Assembly (NCBI GenBank): GCA_028023455.1
Contig: JAQFVV010000001.1
Coordinates: 27,086,426 to 27,150,425, forward strand
Direction: 5' to 3'
DNA from: Epiperipatus broadwayi
Lineage: Eukaryota > Onychophora > Udeonychophora > Euonychophora > Peripatidae
Length of the DNA: 64,000 nucleotides
The translations under genes were made by a program, and so were the position numbers. Below, piece after piece: positions 59,336-64,000 of the stretch; within the stretch, counting starts at the first letter, position 1; the number at the start of each line of letters is the position of its first letter. Under the pieces are notes generated by a model. That model was not told the origin of the DNA, made no database searches, and saw only the letters and a program-made list of their open reading frames with translations.

Positions 59336-59900
59336 CGATAAGCGCTCAATCCGATTAGATAAGGAAGAATTCTGGACTAGTCCACTTCTGAAGGCAAGGT
59401 CAGATATGACAATATCTGTTGAGAATTTTCTGACATATTGAATAATCATTCTTTAGCAAGAATTCCATGACATGCTTTATCATAACTGAAAACTATAATA
59501 TTAAAATTATAATCTTTATTTAGAAAACAAATTCAAGTGTAACTCAAAAATATTATAGTTAATTTATTTATATCTGTTTAAATCTTATAAGATAATCTAA
59601 CAACGAAGAAGTGAAACTAAAGTATGTAATAATATTTTTCTTTTAGTCGAGTAAAAACTAGTAATCCTTACATAAGAAACTAAAAACTCTCAATGAAAAA
59701 TTATCTATTTCCTGACATAAAGACATAAAATAGTAAAAAAAAACATCACTGTATTTCACTTCCTTATTTGTAAACTAATCCTAATACTTCCTCCCTTCCC
59801 TTTTCATTTATTAGAATTATTGTGAAAGCATTGTAATACGGTACTTATAATTCTATTACTCTGAGTCTGAATTATCGTTTATGTCACGTGATTAAATTTA

Positions 59901-60200
59901 AAAAATGCTAAATGAAAAAGAATGACTTTAAAAATTGTATTACATTATGAATGAGGTCTAGGTAATGAATTAATTACGTAATTGGTTTGTTATATAGATA
60001 TAAAATTGAAAAATCAGCAACGCTTTACCCCCCCCCTCCAAATAAAAAAAAATGTAAAATGGAAAAGAATGCTTTAAAAAATTATATTGTATTATGAATG
60101 AGATATAGCTACTTAATTTATTAATTGCATAAGTGATATGTTACTTTGATATAAAATTGAAAAATCATTAACGCTTTAAACATTCCTTTTCCCCTCCCCC
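59901..60200 (+). repeat. Tandem direct repeat, unit about 146 bp
   Basis: 59901-60046 and 60047-60200 share AAAAATG, AAAAGAATG, TTGTATTA-ATTATGAATGAG, ATATAAAATTGAAAAATCA and ACGCTTTA, each followed by a C-rich run (CCCCCCCC; CCCCTCCCCC). Confidence 0.85.
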
Positions 60201-60690
60201 AACACAAACACACTTATATATAAAAGGTTATAGCCAGAACTAGTAAGTTAGTTATTACTTGATAAAAAAAATTTTACTGCAAGATTTATCAAAAGAAATT
60301 ATATGGAATAAATTTTTTTAATAGTGATATCGCAATAGTGCCTGGTTTTCAAATATTATTAATAGTATGCCTTGTTCGCATAATCTTATATTAGTGTTGG
60401 AAGCACGCTATTTGCTTTTATTCGATGAGGGGGGGGTGCTAAAAATTAATGAAGATAAATTCCTATCAAGCAAAATCACATTTAAAATATGGCATTTGGT
60501 TAGTTTTGGAGCTGATTTTATTTTGTATAAATATTTTCATTTAATTAATGAAATTGTTTTTTTTTTACGTAAAAAAATGTTAGTTTATAAATAAAAAAAA
60601 ACCTTATAAGTCTTATAGAATAAAATAATAAATTAATCATAAAAATAGATAGACACATGATCACCATTTCCTACGCTTGCTTATAACTTA
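60201..60690. other. Non-coding spacer
   Basis: AT-rich with a GGGGGGGG run at 60428-60435. The 75-codon + strand frame at 60.37-60.59 kb is not similar to any family known to me. Confidence 0.4.
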
Positions 60691-60825
60691 TTAAAACAGG
60701 CAAAACTCTCTATACACAAGCCTTTTGGCATCCATTGATTACTCTGGCTTGCATTGAGTGGCAATAAGTATAGAGAGTTTTTTTTTTTCAGAATACGGAC
60801 ATATAGAGAGTTTTGCCTGTTTTAA
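60691..60825. mobile_element. Fold-back MITE, short copy, TTAA-flanked
   Basis: Ends TTAAAACAGGCAAAACTCTC and the exact reverse complement; shares CATCCATTGATTACTCTGGC and GCATTGAGTGGCA with the 31.99-kb copy (CATCAATTGATTACTCTGAT, GCAATGAGTGGCA). 135 bp, so it has lost most of one arm. Same flanking TTAA as the long copy. Confidence 0.88.
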
Positions 60826-61112
60826 TAAAAATAGACAGAACTAATCATAAAATAATAAAAGAATTGGAAATGAAAATAAGATGTGCTTTTTATAAAAATC
60901 CTTTTTTTCTTTCTGTAGATATTAATATTTAATAATGTTGCTGATATATATGTCAAATTTGGAATTCATCTGGTTTTCTCTATGCACATAGTTTCTTCTA
61001 TATGTATTTCTATATATACAATATCTTAAATTTATATATATATTGACTCTTTGTTTATTAGGATGCCATCTAGAACAGTTATTAGACATCAACTATTAAA
61101 GAGCTTAAGATA

Positions 61113-61190
61113 TATTTGGAAATTGTTGATTGTTATTGGTAATGGGATTGTCTAAGTGTTGACTGGTTTTTAATGATTACATATAAACGC
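61113..61190 (+). repeat. Dispersed repeat family B, 3' fragment
   Basis: TTGGAAATTGTTGATTGTTA, GGGATTGTCTAAGTGTTGAC, GGTTTTTAATGA: matches the 3' half of the copy 230 bp downstream. Confidence 0.8.
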
Positions 61191-61339
61191 ACTTAGCCTT
61201 GAACATTATACACTTATTATTTAAGTAATACTTTGGGTGCAATTTGAAATTTATAATTGCAGTTTGATAATTTATTAGTCTGCATTCAGAATAGGTTTAC
61301 CTGTTAAAGAGGTTTATTTAAACTTCTTTCTATAAATAA

Positions 61340-61503
61340 TTTCATTCTCTGTGGTCAAGTTGCAATCTTTAGTGTCTATATAAGTATATTAGACCATTAA
61401 TAAGGGTGGAATCCCACCATCGCTTTGACAACAGTTTGGAAATTGTTGATTTTTATTGATACTGGGATTGTGTAAGTGTTGAGTGGTTTTTAATGAATAC
61501 ATA
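61340..61503 (+). repeat. Dispersed repeat family B, + orientation
   Basis: CTGTGGTCAAGTTGCAATCT, GGGTGGAATCCCACCAT, TTTGACAACAGTTTGGAAAT, GGGATTGTGTAAGTGTTGAG. Reverse-complement partner at 14.47-14.65 kb. GGTGGAATCCCACC is a perfect 14-base palindrome. Confidence 0.85.
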
Positions 61504-62124
61504 TATAGGGATAACCTGATATGTGAGACTATGAGATACTTCCTTCCCTCAAATGCTTAACTACAATAGGTATTAAATTTACATAATGTTTTTTAAGAAA
61601 ATATCATTAAGTTAATAGCAGAAAAATATTATAAATTAACTTAAAAAAGATGTGTTGAAATTTTTATTGTAAAGAATAATACATTTTAAAAAAAATAAAA
61701 ATCTATCAATTCACTAAACAAATTTTTTATTAAACTCGTGATTTTTTTCTCAATAATATTTTTAATAAGTCACTTAATAGTGTTATGTGCAATGATTAAT
61801 AAATAATATTTTTGTGTATATTATTCTAATAAACAATATACACCGGGGTCTCTTTTTAAGCAGTAGACAAGTTCCGCAAAAAACCCACATAAAAGAAATT
61901 GCACAAAAATTGACTTAATTTACATTGAAAAATGTGGGATACATTCTATAATTTTCAAAAATTGCATAAAAGCAAAGCAACAAGGTAAAATTGCTTTAAA
62001 ATTCACATTAAAAAAAGGAAATAAAGTATGACTAATAAAAAATTTCAAATATTTGAAAAAAATTGATACAAGACAAAATTTTTTTACTTTTTTTATTAAC
62101 TATTTAATTTTATTCAAAACAATA
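61504..62124. other. Non-coding spacer
   Basis: AT-rich; nothing recognised. Confidence 0.45.
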
Positions 62125-62470
62125 GGTTTTTATGTGTAATTTACTTTACATCTTTTCATACATATCACTATTTGACAATATGTGGGTACATTTATGAACT
62201 GATGAGAAATCAGATTTGTAACAAGAGAAAATACAATTAACACCAACTTCAGTCTCGTGCTATGTTTAATAAGGTGCATCAACTGAAATTTTTTGTTCAT
62301 GGCTTCAAGTTTCCCTAAAACCATCAATTTTTGCATTATCATAGTGAATTTAGTCTTTTTAAAGCTTAAAACATACCACAAGACACTGATTTGTTGTTTC
62401 TCATTTTGAACCAAAGGGAGCACTTGACAACAATTTTGACAGCTCCATTTTTTTTTGTTTTGGTATTCAA
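62125..62470 (-). pseudogene. C2H2 zinc-finger-like remnant
   Basis: A 97-codon - strand frame contains HLIKHSTRLK, shaped like the His-x3-His plus linker of C2H2 fingers, then FSLVTNLISHQFIN, shaped like the Phe-x5-Leu-x2-His-x3-His half of the next, then YCQI. The Cys pairs are missing in this frame, but Cys-rich phrases occur in neighbouring frames (CQNCC; NCIFSC; CLVVCF), as expected from a frameshifted finger array. C2H2 proteins bind DNA in the nucleus; this copy cannot. It could also be chance, since each motif is short and imperfect. Confidence 0.4.
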
Positions 62471-64000
62471 AATGAAAATGTATATTTTAGAATATCTTTT
62501 TCATATTTTTTTGCACATTATAAATTGTTTTGATAAAATATGCTGAAAATATAATTATTTCAAAAAAATAGTTAAGATTTTAGTAAAAATTCTTTACTTT
62601 TACACAAATGTAAATTGAGAAAGAAATCAATGATGTACGCAGCATTTTCTAATAGGTTATGAATGTTCTTTTAAGTTCTATGCTATATAATATTTTTATA
62701 ATTATAAATAGAAATTTATTTTTGAAAAAACTTTCCTTCACTTTCATAATCTGACAAATTATTAATTTTCTTTTTACAAATGAATCTAATATTAAAAGAT
62801 GAATATATCTTTACTGCTGATTTTGTAATTGAACCAATCAAAAGTTTAAAATTGTAATTCACTCAGCCAATAAAAAATTTTTCAGTCTAAAAGTTAATGG
62901 TTTTCTGTTGACAATGTAATCGGTGATTAAGCTTTGAGATTATGATTTTACTAATTGTTTATGAAGCTTATGATATCCAGACATACAACTATTTAGTTCT
63001 CATTGGAATTTAAGAGCTTATTCATAATTCGTGTCATTAGCAAGAAATTATTGTCCAATTAATTAGAAAGTTGAAGACTTTCTCAAATCATTTTTGCTGT
63101 AAAACAAACAGTTTCCACTTCTGTTTCATTATCTTTTTTAAAATCTTCTATAGTATCTAAATTTATTGTCAAATCTTTTTCCAACAGGCATTTAAAGTAT
63201 GTAAAATATAATGTGTGTATATAAACTAGGGAAATCCCAATTTTAAGTAAAATATAAACTTATTTATCACATACAAGAAAACTGCATAAAAAGATATTAA
63301 GAAGAAACATGAATCATATAACTTCAAAATTGCATTAAAAAAATCTGCACACAAAAAAAGATCAGGGGGTATTAAAAAAGTTTGTAACCCTTGAATAATT
63401 TATTTATTTTTCTTCCAAACTGTATGGTGCAGCACTCATTATTTATGTATTTTATAAAGGTAGAAAATATTCTAATTATGATACTGGAATTATATCATTT
63501 ATCTATTTATTTTTATAACACACTCTCTCCCCCTTTGCTTGAACTAAATACAAACATATTCCAGCAATAGGCCTTAAGGAAAAGTGAGTGTTGAAAGTCC
63601 AAATTGTTGTAATAGGAGCATATACTGTATATAAAATTGATTTTGAGAATGTATTTCCAAATTATATACATGTAACTATAATGGCAGATAAATGCTGTTT
63701 TACTCAACTGAAAATTTTTCAAAATTATTTATGAACAACAAATATGTAACATCAGTTATATAATTTGTGTCTTATTACTAACAAGTTGTTTGTATTTGAA
63801 AAATTTAAATAAAGTTTAAAATTTGCTATGCATTCAACATTCTCATTGATGATGGAAATAGCCCAACATATCACATTCAGTTATATAATCCAATGTATAT
63901 AGTAAATCTAATAAAGTTAATTTAAAACTAATCTAGTAATAATTCCTATAGAAACAGATATATTAAAAGCAACTAATAAATTATAGAGAAGTTGTCAAAC
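62471..64000. other. AT-rich spacer to the end of the window
   Basis: No gene or recognised repeat. A short GC-mixed spot (63520-63600) has no frame of interest. Confidence 0.5.

Noticed and set aside
58670-59441. Small + strand frames at 58.67 and 59.25 kb
   Set aside because: They run across tandem repeats and the complement of the gypsy remnant, with repeat-derived composition.

Overview
This is an AT-rich (by eye about three quarters A+T) stretch of animal nuclear DNA with no intact host gene that I can recognise. It is built from transposable-element copies of several ages in long, simple AT-rich spacer. The element content is what one sees in invertebrate genomes: two lineages of Ty3/gypsy LTR retrotransposons, one of them Mag-like; a non-LTR retrotransposon; tRNA-derived SINEs; fold-back MITEs; and a hAT-type MITE. 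A two-unit polyubiquitin pseudogene and a frayed C2H2 zinc-finger-like remnant are also present. An arthropod or mollusc is plausible, but the sequence does not settle it. CpG-to-TpG/CpA changes between paired LTRs suggest CpG methylation.

Layout. 1-5.6 kb: a largely open Ty3/gypsy element on the + strand (669-aa coiled-coil Gag, protease, 900+ aa Pol), broken by a frame change inside the protease; no LTR is recognisable in the window. 9.4-11.7 kb: a decayed relative on the - strand with a tandemly duplicated RNase H segment, and an LTR-like block behind it near 12.6-13.0 kb. 14.0-14.65 kb: an 84-bp perfect palindrome joined to a head-to-head SINE, then a dispersed repeat. 20.2-21.6 kb: a 5'-truncated LINE with a microsatellite tail. 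22.77-23.31 kb: a retroposon with 59-bp terminal direct repeats and a 14-bp target-site duplication. 23.5-27.75 kb: a badly decayed Mag-like element with LTR remnants. 28.3 kb: a tRNA-derived SINE with target-site duplication. 32.0 kb: a fold-back MITE.

36.28-41.64 kb holds the best-preserved structure: a Mag-like element with about 96% identical LTRs, TG...CA ends, a 5-bp target-site duplication, a tRNA-Ser-like primer site, a polypurine tract, Gag with zinc knuckles, and protease, RT, RNase H and integrase. It is dead through in-frame TGA codons and two frameshifts. Its parts would have worked as a normal retrotransposition cycle: Gag shell, protease processing, reverse transcription primed by host tRNA, and integration.

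41.6-64 kb: unassigned islands of higher GC with exon-like frames (44.1-45.9 kb), an LTR-like leader (46.4-47.0 kb), SINE fragments, the polyubiquitin pseudogene (50.2 kb), tandem and fold-back repeats (52.0-53.5 kb), a hAT MITE with 8-bp target-site duplication (56.4 kb), a gypsy RT remnant flanked by direct repeats (57.8-59.0 kb), more tandem and fold-back repeats (59.2-61.5 kb), and the zinc-finger-like remnant (62.1-62.5 kb). I found no tRNA, rRNA, CRISPR array or operon-like arrangement.
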